This document shows, one piece after another, positions 1 to 8,852 of a stretch of DNA of 64,000 nucleotides. The DNA comes from Polynucleobacter sp. 71A-WALBACH (GTDB lineage Bacteria; Pseudomonadota; Gammaproteobacteria; Burkholderiales; Burkholderiaceae). Positions within the stretch are counted from its first letter, which is position 1; each line of letters begins with the position of its first letter. The DNA lies in contig NZ_JACVOP010000001.1 in NCBI RefSeq assembly GCF_018882365.1, positions 1,363,341-1,427,340 of the forward strand, given 5' to 3'. The position numbers and the translations under genes were made by a program. The notes under the pieces are model-generated. The model saw only the letters and a list, made by a program, of their open reading frames with translations. It had not been told where the DNA came from and did not search any database.

Positions 1-1
1 T

Positions 2-532
2 AATCAGCGCACTGACGAATACGGTGGCTCACATGAAAACCGCATCCGCTTTCCATTGGAATTATTTGCGGCGGTACGCAAGGCTTATCAAGGTGTATTA
101 GGTATTCGGATTTCCGCAAGTGATTGGATTGAGGGTGGCTGGACTCCGGAAGAAACGGCTGACTTCGCTTCGCGTCTGAAACCGCTGGGCTGTGACTTTG
201 TTCACATCTCATCAGGGGGGATTTCACCATTGCAAAAGATTGCGATCGGACCAAACTATCAAGTGCCATTTGCAAAGATTGTCAAAGATCAATCTGGCAT
301 TCCGACCATGACAGTGGGCTTAATTACCGAGCCTCAGCAAGCTGAAGATATTTTGCAAGCAGGGGATGCGGATCTGATTGCCTTGGCTAGAGCATTTTTG
401 TATAAGCCCCGCTGGGCCTGGGAGGCTGCGGCAGCCTTGGGCGGCATAGTGCCATCTAACGAGCGTTACTGGCGTTGTTTACCGCGTGAGGCACAAGCCA
501 TCTTTGGTGATGTCAAAGTAGGGCAACGATAA
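2..532 (+). CDS. NADH:flavin oxidoreductase, Old Yellow Enzyme family (C-terminal part, 5' end outside window)
   Basis: The reading frame is open from the left edge of the window, so only the last 176 codons are seen. The first residues read NQRTDEYGGSHENRIRF, the hallmark FMN/substrate-barrel segment of OYE-family flavoproteins. Further on, the GLITEPQQAEDIL and DLIALARAFLYKPRW segments match the phosphate-binding end of the TIM barrel, where FMN binds. Members of the family reduce activated C=C bonds or nitro compounds with NAD(P)H in the cytoplasm; the YqjM-like subgroup is most likely, but the substrate cannot be told. A Bug-type binding protein follows 43 bases downstream on the same strand, so the two may be co-transcribed. 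Confidence 0.9.
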   Translation, partial: NQRTDEYGGSHENRIRFPLELFAAVRKAYQGVLGIRISASDWIEGGWTPEETADFASRLKPLGCDFVHISSGGISPLQKIAIGPNYQVPFAKIVKDQSGIPTMTVGLITEPQQAEDILQAGDADLIALARAFLYKPRWAWEAAAALGGIVPSNERYWRCLPREAQAIFGDVKVGQR

Positions 533-575
533 TTAAATTTACTCAACACAAAAGATTGAGTCATTGGAGACTAGT

Positions 576-1553
576 ATGAAAAAAAGTAAATCAATTTACC
601 GTTATTTAGCCAGCATGAGTTTTGCATTGGGATGTAGTCTAGTCCAGGCTCAATCATTCCCTGATCGACCGATTACTTTGGTTGTTCCCAATCCACCGGG
701 CGGTCTAGTCGATACCTCAGCGCGTCTATTAAGCGAGCCACTGACTCGCGTCATTGGTCAGCCAGTGATTGTCGATAACAAGCCAGGGGCTAGTGGAAAC
801 ACTGCCTACCAATATGTCGCTAAGGCTAAGCCTGATGGCTATACCTTGCTCATTTCTTATTCGGGATATCACGTTGGCAATCCCTCGTTGATGGATAAAT
901 TGCCATGGGATCCAGTTAAAGATTTTGCTCCTGTAGCACTCCTCACGGTTTCTACGAATGTAATTGCAGTGCATCCTTCCGTGCCCGTGAATAACTTAAA
1001 AGAATTGATTGCTTATGCCAAAGCCAATCCTGGAAAGTTAAATTACGCCTCCCAAGGTAATGGCTCTGTGTCTCACATTGGAACTGAAATCTTTAAGCAA
1101 AATACGGGTGTTGATATTGTTCACGTGCCATATAAAGGCTCTGGCCCTGCAGTGCAAGATGTCTTGGCTGGTCAGGTGCAATTGTTTATTACGACACCAC
1201 CTTCGGTAATGCAGCATGTACAAAGTGGCAAGCTAAAAGGCCTAGCGGTGACTGGAAAAAATCGTCATCCGGGCATGCCTAATGTGCCGACAACTACCGA
1301 GGCCGGTTTACCTTCATTCCAGTTAGAGTCATGGGTAGCCTTATATGCTCCAGCAGGTGCACCCGCACCAGTCATTACTAAACTGACTGAGTCAGTGAAG
1401 AAAAGCCTTGCTTTACCAGAAGTGAAAGAGCGCTCTGATGCTGCTGGTGTTGAGTTGCGTTACCTCACACCCACACAGATGGATGCCTTACTGAAAAAAG
1501 AATTACCTTATTGGGATAAAGCAATTAAATCGGCCAATATCAAGCTGGATTAA
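576..1553 (+). CDS. Bug/TctC-family periplasmic solute-binding protein
   Basis: This encodes a 325-residue periplasmic binding protein of the Bug (TctC) family, which is strongly expanded in Burkholderiales. An N-terminal signal peptide (about residues 1-26, ending in VQAQS) is followed by FPDRPITLVVPNPPGG, the family signature around the ligand-binding loop. The ATG at 576 was chosen over an in-frame TTG at 564 because GGAG lies about 7 bases ahead of it. Members bind carboxylates or other small organic acids, sometimes for tripartite tricarboxylate transporters. No TctA/TctB membrane subunits are adjacent, as is usual for orphan Bug proteins, so the ligand is unknown. Confidence 0.88.
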   Translation: MKKSKSIYRYLASMSFALGCSLVQAQSFPDRPITLVVPNPPGGLVDTSARLLSEPLTRVIGQPVIVDNKPGASGNTAYQYVAKAKPDGYTLLISYSGYHVGNPSLMDKLPWDPVKDFAPVALLTVSTNVIAVHPSVPVNNLKELIAYAKANPGKLNYASQGNGSVSHIGTEIFKQNTGVDIVHVPYKGSGPAVQDVLAGQVQLFITTPPSVMQHVQSGKLKGLAVTGKNRHPGMPNVPTTTEAGLPSFQLESWVALYAPAGAPAPVITKLTESVKKSLALPEVKERSDAAGVELRYLTPTQMDALLKKELPYWDKAIKSANIKLD

Positions 1554-1584
1554 CTTTAGCGTAAGTACCCCCTTAATTACAGAA

Positions 1585-2259
1585 TTGAATGAACTGCAGA
1601 TGAAGCAACATACCGTACGAGAATCCTGGCTGGAAGACGCCGTAAGACATTTAGAGCCCGTATTTTCAAAAGCGGGGTATGCCATTCCGCCAGTGAGAGT
1701 CTCTTGTGGTTTTCCAGCCTCTAGTAGCCCGAGGACAACACTAGGGCAGTGCTGGCCTCGTGAGCGTTCTGGCGGTGGAGTGAATGAGATCTTTATCTCA
1801 CCTAAGTTGGATGATCCAGTGCAGCTCTTAGATACCTTGGTGCATGAGTTATGTCATGCAGTCGATGATTGCTTCAGCGGTCACGGTGAAGACTTTAAGG
1901 GCATCGCCCAGACTGTTGGTCTAGAAGGGCCCGCCAGAATGGCGCATGCAACTGAAGAGCTGATGGTTCGCTTGATGATGATTAGCCAAGAGCTTGGCCC
2001 TTATCCCCACCAGGCGATTGTTTTTCCACCCCCAAGGCCTAGTAATGCAAGTCGTAATAAAGCCAAGTGTGGTCAATGTGGATACGAGGTTACGCTATTA
2101 AAGAAGTGGGCTACCTATGGAGCCCCAATTTGCCCCAAAGATAACATTCGAATGCAAGAAGCCGTAATTGAGACTATTGAAAACACGACTGAGTACGATA
2201 CAGAATCCGTCACAGGAACCAAGCCTAAGACAGATGAAATCCGCCGCGCGATTAGCTAA
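1585..2259 (+). CDS. SprT-like zinc metalloprotein
   Basis: The protein of about 220 residues carries the metalloprotease motif HELCHAVDDCFSGHGEDF (HExxH plus a downstream His), typical of SprT-like domains. A C-terminal zinc-ribbon-like segment follows, CGQCGYEV...PICPKDNIRM. SprT-like proteins are putative zinc proteases; eukaryotic Spartan relatives act on DNA-protein crosslinks, but the bacterial role is unsettled. The start is ambiguous between TTG 1585 and ATG 1600, and neither has a clear ribosome-binding site. The 3' end faces dnaQ, and a terminator-like hairpin for this gene lies inside the dnaQ 3' end. Confidence 0.8.
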   Translation: MNELQMKQHTVRESWLEDAVRHLEPVFSKAGYAIPPVRVSCGFPASSSPRTTLGQCWPRERSGGGVNEIFISPKLDDPVQLLDTLVHELCHAVDDCFSGHGEDFKGIAQTVGLEGPARMAHATEELMVRLMMISQELGPYPHQAIVFPPPRPSNASRNKAKCGQCGYEVTLLKKWATYGAPICPKDNIRMQEAVIETIENTTEYDTESVTGTKPKTDEIRRAIS

Positions 2260-2272
2260 CAGCGATTAGTAA

Positions 2273-2983
2273 TTAACCAGCGATAGCAGAAGGACTCCAA
2301 ACGGGGTCCTTTTTACTTGCCTTAGCAATTTCACCCAAAATCTTCTCATGTAGTTCGCAATCCTCTGCGTTCGCTGTCATGAGTTTGAGATTAGTAGGAA
2401 GGGCTTTCATTTGGCCAGATGCATCTGTGCCCACTGTGTAGTCAATCAAGTCAATCGAGAGATCTTCTTGGCCACGCGTCATAGCTACATAGACTTCAGC
2501 CAATAACTGGGCGTCAAGTAAAGCACCGTGTAAGGTGCGATGTTGATTGCTAATAGCAAATCGTTCGCAAAGCGCATCTAGTGAATTACGCTTGCCTGGA
2601 AACATTTGACGAGCATCTAATAGGGTATCGGTAACTTTAGATGCAAGACCTCGAAAAGGAGGGCGCTTAAGCAAAGCAAATTCGTTATCAAGGAATCCCA
2701 AGTCAAACGCCGCGTTATGAATCACTACTTCGGCGCCATCAACAAACTCAATTAGCTCTTCGACAATACTGCCAAATACTGGCTTATCGGATAAGAATTC
2801 GCGGGAGAGTCCGTGAACGGCAAAGGCGCCCGCATCGATATCGCGCTCAGGATTAATGTAGTAATGGAAAGTGCGGTCGGTTAATCGACGGCCTACCATT
2901 TCAACGCAGCCGATTTCAATAATGCGATCGCCTGTGGCGGGGTTCAGTCCAGTGGTTTCAGTATCGAGAATAACTTGACGCAT
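2273..2983 (-). CDS. dnaQ: DNA polymerase III epsilon subunit (3'-5' proofreading exonuclease)
   Basis: The 236-residue DEDDh exonuclease supplies proofreading to the replicative polymerase. ExoI is seen as LDTETTGLNP (residues 6-15), ExoII as HNAAFDLGFL (about 89-98) and ExoIII as HGALLDAQLLAEVY, with the catalytic His and Asp. The C-terminal about 60 residues would hold the segment that binds the alpha subunit. The start codon overlaps the stop of the upstream RND pump gene by one base (TAATG), so translation is probably coupled. In E. coli dnaQ neighbours rnhA; here the pump and its adaptor separate them. Confidence 0.93.
   Translation of the reverse strand: MRQVILDTETTGLNPATGDRIIEIGCVEMVGRRLTDRTFHYYINPERDIDAGAFAVHGLSREFLSDKPVFGSIVEELIEFVDGAEVVIHNAAFDLGFLDNEFALLKRPPFRGLASKVTDTLLDARQMFPGKRNSLDALCERFAISNQHRTLHGALLDAQLLAEVYVAMTRGQEDLSIDLIDYTVGTDASGQMKALPTNLKLMTANAEDCELHEKILGEIAKASKKDPVWSPSAIAG
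2290..2315 (+). terminator. Rho-independent terminator after the SprT-like gene, inside the dnaQ 3' end
   Basis: A 9-bp stem (2290-2298 with 2303-2311, one T-G wobble, loop AAAC) is followed by a T run on the plus strand. It sits 30 bases past the SprT-like stop codon and lies within the last codons of the opposing dnaQ gene. Confidence 0.6.
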
Positions 2984-5900
2984 TAGGTGCCTTCCAGAAC
3001 GGATGGAGGAATATCCATTGGGCCAGTGCCCGCATATTTATCCAGATAGAGGTAGATTACTGGCGTAATAATCAATGTGACAAACTGCGAAAAGATCAAT
3101 CCGCCTGCAACGCTAATACCAAGCGGTTGACGCAGTTCTGCACCGGCACCAATTCCAAAAGCGATAGGGAGGGCGCCCATTAGAGCGGCAAAGGTAGTCA
3201 TCATGATCGGGCGGAATCGCAATATACAAGCTTCACGAATAGCCTTCTCTGGCGACATGCCTTGATTGCGCTGAGCGTCCAAGGCGAAGTCGATCATCAA
3301 GATCGCATTTTTCTTCACAATACCAATCAGCAACAAAATACCAATCGATGCAATGATGGTGAGCTCGAAGCCAAAGATGCGAAGCGCCAAGATGGCACCA
3401 ATTGCAGCCGATGGAAGACCCGCCAGAATAGTCAGCGGATGAATATAGCTCTCATAGAGAACGCCTAGAAGAATATAAATCACACCTAGGGCAGCAAAAA
3501 TCAAGATCAACTGACCCGATTGATTGCTCTTAAACACTGCGGCATCACCACCATAACTGGTGATGATGGAGGAGGGTAAATTAATTTCTTTTGTATAGGC
3601 CTCAATCTTTTTAGTGGCATCACCCAAGAAGATATCTGGCGCTAAATTGAAGGACAAGGTCACCGCTGGAATTTGTCCTTGATGGTTCACTGCGGTAGGG
3701 CCAATAGTTCTAGTGAAGCTGGCCACACTCGAAAGCGGAATGAGTTTGTCGGTAGCGCGTCCACGCACAAAGATCTTGTTGAGATCGGTCTCATATTGGC
3801 GGTCTTCCTCCGCGGCCTCAAGAATGACATAGTAAGTATTTACCGGCGTGTAAATGGTAGAGACTTGTTTTTCACCATAGGAGTTATAGAGTGCTGAGCG
3901 AATATCGGTAATCGTGACACCTGCACTAGCTGCTTTTTCACGGTCAATATCGATCTTGACATTCAGGCCCTTCAATTGAGAGTCACTGGTAACGTCACGG
4001 AACATGGGGTCAGCACGCATCTTCTGCATCAGCTTATCTGCCCACTCATTGACACCTTCAAAACCAACGCTTTGCAATGTAAATTGATAGCGACTCTTAC
4101 TACTCCTACCGCCGAGTTGTAAGTTCTGAACAGGACGCATATAAACCTGCAAGCCAGGGATTTCTTTGAACTTCGCTCGCAGACCTTCCATGATCTTGGC
4201 CATTTTGGCGCGATCACTCTTGGGTTTAAGGATGATGAAGATACGGCCGGTATTGCTACCAGAGCTATTACCACCACCAACGACTGAAATAGAGCTGGCC
4301 ACATTCGGATCTGCATTAACTAGGGCTGCAGCTTGATCTTGAAGCACTAGCATTGCCTTGAAAGAAATATCTTCCGATGCCTCCGTTGTTGCGAGGATCT
4401 GCCCAATATCCTCTTCAGGGAAAAATCCCTTTGGACTATTAATAAAGAGAACGACCGTAATCACGAAGGTGGAGAGGGCGCCCCACAAGACCTTCTTGCG
4501 ATTAATGAGTGCTAAGTCTAAGTAGTGAATATAGGTCTTGAGCATCCAATCAAAAAAGCGATCAAACTTTTTATTGATGGCGTACTCTTTTGCGTGCTCC
4601 CCAGGTTTTGGTAAATAGCGACTGCACAACATCGGAACTACAGTAAGAGATACGAGTGCGGAAACTAGGATCGATAGGGATACAACGACAGCAAACTCTC
4701 TAAACAGCAGGCCGATAGGACCGGGCATAAAAAAGAGGGGGATGAAGACTGCAACCAAAGAAATTGAGATGGAAATAATCGTAAAGCCAACTTCCTTACT
4801 TCCTTTGAGGGAGGCTTTCAGTGGATCCATGCCTTGTTCCACATAACGCATGATGTTCTCTAGAACCACAATCGCATCATCAACTACCAGGCCCACTGCC
4901 AGCGTAATTCCCAATAGGGAAATGTTATCTAGGCTGTATCCCAAGAAATACAGCAAGAAGAAAGCGCCAATCAAGGAGATTGGCAGGCTTATCGACGGGA
5001 TAATGGTGGCTGATATGTGCTTCAGGAATAAGAAGATCACGAGAACCACGAGTAGTACTGTTAAGGCTAATGTGAGATTGACGTCGTGGATCGCCTCAAT
5101 AATAGAAAGTGATCGGTCATTTAAAAGCTGTAGCTTGATGGAGTCAGGCATTTGCTTTTGAAGTTGGGGCAGTAGTTCTTTTACAGACTTCACTACTTCA
5201 ACTGTGTTTGCATTTGGTTGACGCAGAACAGCAATCGCAATGGATCTTTCGCCATTGGCACTGGCCAAGGTTTTTACATCTTCATAGCTCTCTACAACTT
5301 CGGCTACGTCTTTCAGGTAAATCGGCAAACCATTCTTTTGGCTAATGATGAGGTTGCCAAATTCTTCAGGCTTTACCAGTTGCGGGTTGGCATAAATAGT
5401 GATTGATTGACGGGGGCCATCTAGCACGCCCACAGGGCTATTGGAGTTCGCCTTATTAATTGCCGTAGCAACATCATCCATCGTCAAGTTGCGATTGCCT
5501 AGCGCATCGGGATGAACGCGAACACGTACTGCGTAGCGTTTCGCCCCATAGACCAAAACCTGTGCAACACCACTAATGGTAGATAGGTTGGGCGAGAGTA
5601 AATTTTCAGCATAAGCATTGAGCTCAGACAGGCTGACGGAGGGGGACTGCATCCGGACAACTAAAACCGGCGTATCGGCAGGATTAATCTTGCGATAAGA
5701 CGGCGGCACTGTCATCTCAATCGGCAGACGCTTTTGTGCGCGCAGTAGGGCTGCTTGAACGTCTACAGCTGCTTTATCAATATCTCGATCGTTGTTGAAC
5801 TCTAAGGTAATGCTGGTGCTACCTAAAGAGTTGGTAGAGCTAATGACCTTGACGCCATCGATGGTGGAAAATTCTTTTTCGAGCGGGAGCGCTACCGCGG

Positions 5901-6081
5901 ATGCCATATTTTCTGGAGAGGCACCAGGAAGGGAGGCGCTAACAGAAATAACTGGTGTATTGAAGCTGGGAAGCGCTGCAACGGGAATGTTCAGGTAAGC
6001 CACAGTTCCAGCGATGACGGTGGCCACAGACAGCAGCACCGTCATTACGGGCCGGCGAATACATAACTCGGATAGGGTCAT
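2983..6081 (-). CDS. RND multidrug efflux pump, inner-membrane AcrB/MdtC-like subunit
   Basis: This 1032-residue protein has the full RND layout: TM1 at about residues 12-32, a large periplasmic loop, TM2-6, a second loop and TM8-12. Proton-relay residues are present in TM4 (VGLVVDDAIVVLEN) and TM10 (GIVKKNAILMIDF). The sequence most resembles the MdtB/MdtC branch of HAE1 drug exporters. It exports hydrophobic compounds by proton antiport together with the adaptor encoded just upstream, whose stop overlaps this start (ATGA). No outer-membrane TolC-type channel gene is adjacent, so a channel encoded elsewhere must be used. The substrate is unknown. Confidence 0.92.
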   Translation of the reverse strand: MTLSELCIRRPVMTVLLSVATVIAGTVAYLNIPVAALPSFNTPVISVSASLPGASPENMASAVALPLEKEFSTIDGVKVISSTNSLGSTSITLEFNNDRDIDKAAVDVQAALLRAQKRLPIEMTVPPSYRKINPADTPVLVVRMQSPSVSLSELNAYAENLLSPNLSTISGVAQVLVYGAKRYAVRVRVHPDALGNRNLTMDDVATAINKANSNSPVGVLDGPRQSITIYANPQLVKPEEFGNLIISQKNGLPIYLKDVAEVVESYEDVKTLASANGERSIAIAVLRQPNANTVEVVKSVKELLPQLQKQMPDSIKLQLLNDRSLSIIEAIHDVNLTLALTVLLVVLVIFLFLKHISATIIPSISLPISLIGAFFLLYFLGYSLDNISLLGITLAVGLVVDDAIVVLENIMRYVEQGMDPLKASLKGSKEVGFTIISISISLVAVFIPLFFMPGPIGLLFREFAVVVSLSILVSALVSLTVVPMLCSRYLPKPGEHAKEYAINKKFDRFFDWMLKTYIHYLDLALINRKKVLWGALSTFVITVVLFINSPKGFFPEEDIGQILATTEASEDISFKAMLVLQDQAAALVNADPNVASSISVVGGGNSSGSNTGRIFIILKPKSDRAKMAKIMEGLRAKFKEIPGLQVYMRPVQNLQLGGRSSKSRYQFTLQSVGFEGVNEWADKLMQKMRADPMFRDVTSDSQLKGLNVKIDIDREKAASAGVTITDIRSALYNSYGEKQVSTIYTPVNTYYVILEAAEEDRQYETDLNKIFVRGRATDKLIPLSSVASFTRTIGPTAVNHQGQIPAVTLSFNLAPDIFLGDATKKIEAYTKEINLPSSIITSYGGDAAVFKSNQSGQLILIFAALGVIYILLGVLYESYIHPLTILAGLPSAAIGAILALRIFGFELTIIASIGILLLIGIVKKNAILMIDFALDAQRNQGMSPEKAIREACILRFRPIMMTTFAALMGALPIAFGIGAGAELRQPLGISVAGGLIFSQFVTLIITPVIYLYLDKYAGTGPMDIPPSVLEGT

Positions 6082-7520
6082 TTTTTGTCTGCTACTGGAG
6101 GGGTTGCTGGGGCTGGGGTAGTCGGTGAAGCTGGCGCTGGGATTTCTGGAGTTGCTGAAGCAGCAGGAGTAGCAGGGGCGGTAGATGCTATACCTTTAGC
6201 TTCTTTAGCCTCTTTGGTTTTGCTACCAGGACGTAAATTCTGCTTGCCCTCAACTACCACTCGATCGCCGGACTCAATACCAGTAATTACAGAGGAGCCT
6301 TGATATTCGTAAACGACTTTCACAGGCTTAGAGACCGCTTTGCCATCTTTATCTACCGTGTAGACCAACTTACCGCGTGGGCTAATCACAATTGCTTGAG
6401 ATGGCACTGCGAGCGCATCTTTCAAATTATTGGCAACAAGCGATACGCGCGCAAACTGGCCAGGCAGAAGCGTCATCGCATCATTTGGAATTTGCGCCTT
6501 CACACGGACTGCGGCAATTGAAGGATCTACTTGGTTGTCGATCACAAGGACTTTGCCTTCATAGGTTCTTTTACCGGCATCACCCACGGTTACTTTGACT
6601 GTAAGCGGTTCACCATCTAATTGATTCTCTAACAAGACAGGGATATCTTTTTCGGGAATGACGAATTGAACGTTGATGGGATTTAATTGGGTTATGGTGA
6701 CCATGGAACCGACGCTAGATGTCGCGGTTGAGCTGGTCGCTGTAGTCACTACGTTGCTTGCCTGCACTAAAGATCCAGGAAACACGTTAATGATTCCAGC
6801 GCGACCATCAATCGGCGAGCGAATCGAATCGAACGACAGTTGCACCTCCGCAGAGCGGGCGGCTGCTTGTGCTGATTTGGCATTGGCCAGAGAAGTTTCT
6901 AAGCCTGCTTTGGAAATAAAGTTTTTCGCTACCAACTCTTTGGCACGCAGGTATTGCTTTTGCGAGTCATCGGCTAAGGCCTTTAATTTCTCGTAGTTAG
7001 CCTTGTCGTTACGATCATCGAGGGTAAAGAGGAGTTGACCTGCTTTTACTTCTTCGCCATCTTTAATGTGAATCTTTGCGACCGTATTGGTCACCATGGG
7101 ACGAATATCCACAATGCTATTGCTCACAATGGTGCCAGTAGCCTCAATCACCAAAGGAATCTCTTTTTTATCCACCACGATGGTGCTGACAGTAACTGGA
7201 CCACCAGCCTTATCGGCAGTAGGGAAGAAATAATCGATTGCCTTGGATCCCGCATAAAGCACCATGAGCACAGCCAAAATCCGCCACTTGTATTTGATGG
7301 TGAATTCTTTAGTGGTTGCGTAGTCTAATTTTTTGACTTTATCGAGATGAGGGGAGAGTTTTTGCCAAAGCGTACACAGGCGAGACTTGATCCCATTTTT
7401 AAGGGCTGGTAATTTGGCAACAGCTTTGTCGAGTGCAGATTCAATTTTTGACACGGTCTCGGTATTTTTCTTTGTTCTATATGGGTTAAGCGGTGAATTC
7501 TGTACCTGCTTTGAATCCAA
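6078..7520 (-). CDS. RND efflux membrane-fusion (adaptor) protein with a long N-terminal cytoplasmic extension
   Basis: A periplasmic adaptor of up to 480 residues links the RND pump to an outer-membrane channel. The barrel-sandwich/lipoyl motif (VDIRPMVTNTVAKIHIKDGEEVKAGQ split around a coiled hairpin), the beta-barrel and the membrane-proximal domain are all recognisable. A single hydrophobic anchor near residues 79-98 replaces the usual lipoprotein signal. About 75 charged residues precede it, which is longer than typical MdtA/AcrA proteins. The only in-frame start covering this extension is TTG 7520; an in-frame stop lies immediately upstream. The C terminus is an Ala/Pro/Thr-rich tail. 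The stop overlaps the pump start by 4 bases. Confidence 0.88.
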   Translation of the reverse strand: MDSKQVQNSPLNPYRTKKNTETVSKIESALDKAVAKLPALKNGIKSRLCTLWQKLSPHLDKVKKLDYATTKEFTIKYKWRILAVLMVLYAGSKAIDYFFPTADKAGGPVTVSTIVVDKKEIPLVIEATGTIVSNSIVDIRPMVTNTVAKIHIKDGEEVKAGQLLFTLDDRNDKANYEKLKALADDSQKQYLRAKELVAKNFISKAGLETSLANAKSAQAAARSAEVQLSFDSIRSPIDGRAGIINVFPGSLVQASNVVTTATSSTATSSVGSMVTITQLNPINVQFVIPEKDIPVLLENQLDGEPLTVKVTVGDAGKRTYEGKVLVIDNQVDPSIAAVRVKAQIPNDAMTLLPGQFARVSLVANNLKDALAVPSQAIVISPRGKLVYTVDKDGKAVSKPVKVVYEYQGSSVITGIESGDRVVVEGKQNLRPGSKTKEAKEAKGIASTAPATPAASATPEIPAPASPTTPAPATPPVADKK

Positions 7521-7570
7521 TCATTCTCTCATAAGACCGCCAAAATTGGGCTTAGGGAGTCCTGTCTGGC

Positions 7571-8026
7571 TTAGGGCAGAAATTCTTCCACACCTTTGTT
7601 TGCGAGGAGGTCCGCAAGCTCATTTCCTGGGTGACCATTGTGCCCACGCACCCAATGCCAAGAGATCTTGTGATCGGGGATGAGGGCATCTAATTCTTGC
7701 CATAAATCAGCATTCTTGACCGGATCCTTGCTGGCAGTCTTCCAGCCTCTTTTTTTCCAGCCTTCCAGCCATTCCGTGACGCCTTTTTGGACGTATTGAG
7801 AGTCAGTCCAAAGCTCAACTGAGCTGGTTTGTTTGAGAGCCCTTAATGCATGAATCACTGCGCTAATCTCCATGCGGTTATTGGTGGTGTGCTCAGCTCC
7901 GCCATGCAGGTGCTTTTCATGGGCTCCAGAGCGTAAAACGGCACCCCAGCCACCAGGGCCAGGATTACCTTTGCAGGCACCATCGGTATAAATGATGATG
8001 TGTGGGAGTGATTTGGTATGCGGCAT
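7571..8026 (-). CDS. rnhA: Ribonuclease HI
   Basis: The 151-residue enzyme degrades the RNA strand of RNA-DNA hybrids (primers, R-loops). The catalytic acidic residues are visible: Asp in [20 protein letters not shown], Glu in [13 protein letters not shown], Asp in [12 protein letters not shown] and the late Asp in [10 protein letters not shown]. The conserved [13 protein letters not shown] loop is also present. Length equals the E. coli enzyme. It lies 4 bases after the upstream methyltransferase gene, a neighbourhood shared with E. coli (yafS-rnhA). Confidence 0.95.
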   Translation of the reverse strand: MPHTKSLPHIIIYTDGACKGNPGPGGWGAVLRSGAHEKHLHGGAEHTTNNRMEISAVIHALRALKQTSSVELWTDSQYVQKGVTEWLEGWKKRGWKTASKDPVKNADLWQELDALIPDHKISWHWVRGHNGHPGNELADLLANKGVEEFLP

Positions 8027-8030
8027 GACG

Positions 8031-8846
8031 TTAATTTACTTGTTCTTGGCTATTAGCTAAATTCTGCCGACTTTCGGCAGCCGGACTTAATTGGGTTATT
8101 GCTGGAATGCGTAAGCCCTGAACTTGCCCAATCAGGCGAATACCTTGCTGCCGTTTAATAGCTGAAACCAAAAAAACAGCTCCAAAAATAGGCCACCAGC
8201 GGTTGCCTGCAGGTTCCATGAAGTCCATTCTGGCCATGCCTGACTCACTGCTGAGGGGAAGTTTGTAGCAACCAAAATGACCCCGGTCTAATGAGAAATT
8301 CAAAAGCTGTAGCCAATCTTTAATTCTGAGCAGGCCAATAAATTGCCCATCCCTTGGCAGGTAGGGGCTACCTATCAGTCTGCTGAGATATTGGCGCATA
8401 CCCCAAAGACTGGCTGGGTTAAAGCCCGAAATAATCAAACGGCCTTCTGGGCGCAGGACACGCTCAGCCTCCCTCAGAATTTGATGAGGATCTGCCGCAA
8501 ACTCCAAAACATGCGGTAGCACTAATAGGTCGATGGTTTCAGAGGCAAAAGGTAGTTCGTTGGCATTGCCTTCAATTTGATGCCAGTTAAATTCATTGAC
8601 ATGTTTTTGGCGGTCATTTGCATGAATTAACAGGGCATGTAAAGGCATGCGGTTTTCTGCCAAGGTATTGATTTGTGGCAAACCGATTTGTACGGCGTAA
8701 AAACCAAAGACATCGGCCACGATTTGATTGAAGCATTTCTGCTCCCAGGCAAGCAAATAGCGTCCAGGAGGCGATTGCAGCCACTTTTCCCATGAACTCC
8801 ATGGTGGTGCAGGCATCTGAGATGGGGAGGGTGGGGTTGGTATCAT
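8031..8846 (-). CDS. SAM-dependent methyltransferase, YafS-like
   Basis: This encodes a class I methyltransferase fold of 271 residues. The segment [25 protein letters not shown] corresponds to motifs III-IV of Methyltransf_11 proteins, followed by [14 protein letters not shown]. The substrate is unknown. The gene sits between gloB and rnhA exactly as yafS does in E. coli, which supports a YafS-type assignment by position. The start codon (8846) is only 6 bases from the divergent gloB start; an alternative ATG at 8816 would leave 36 bases. Neither has a convincing ribosome-binding site. Confidence 0.8.
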   Translation of the reverse strand: MIPTPPSPSQMPAPPWSSWEKWLQSPPGRYLLAWEQKCFNQIVADVFGFYAVQIGLPQINTLAENRMPLHALLIHANDRQKHVNEFNWHQIEGNANELPFASETIDLLVLPHVLEFAADPHQILREAERVLRPEGRLIISGFNPASLWGMRQYLSRLIGSPYLPRDGQFIGLLRIKDWLQLLNFSLDRGHFGCYKLPLSSESGMARMDFMEPAGNRWWPIFGAVFLVSAIKRQQGIRLIGQVQGLRIPAITQLSPAAESRQNLANSQEQVN

Positions 8847-8852
8847 CGGTCT

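Noticed and set aside
6085-6303. Plus-strand Gly/Ala-rich ORF opposite the adaptor tail
   Set aside because: It is the antisense reading of the Ala/Pro/Thr-rich C-terminal codons of the adaptor gene.
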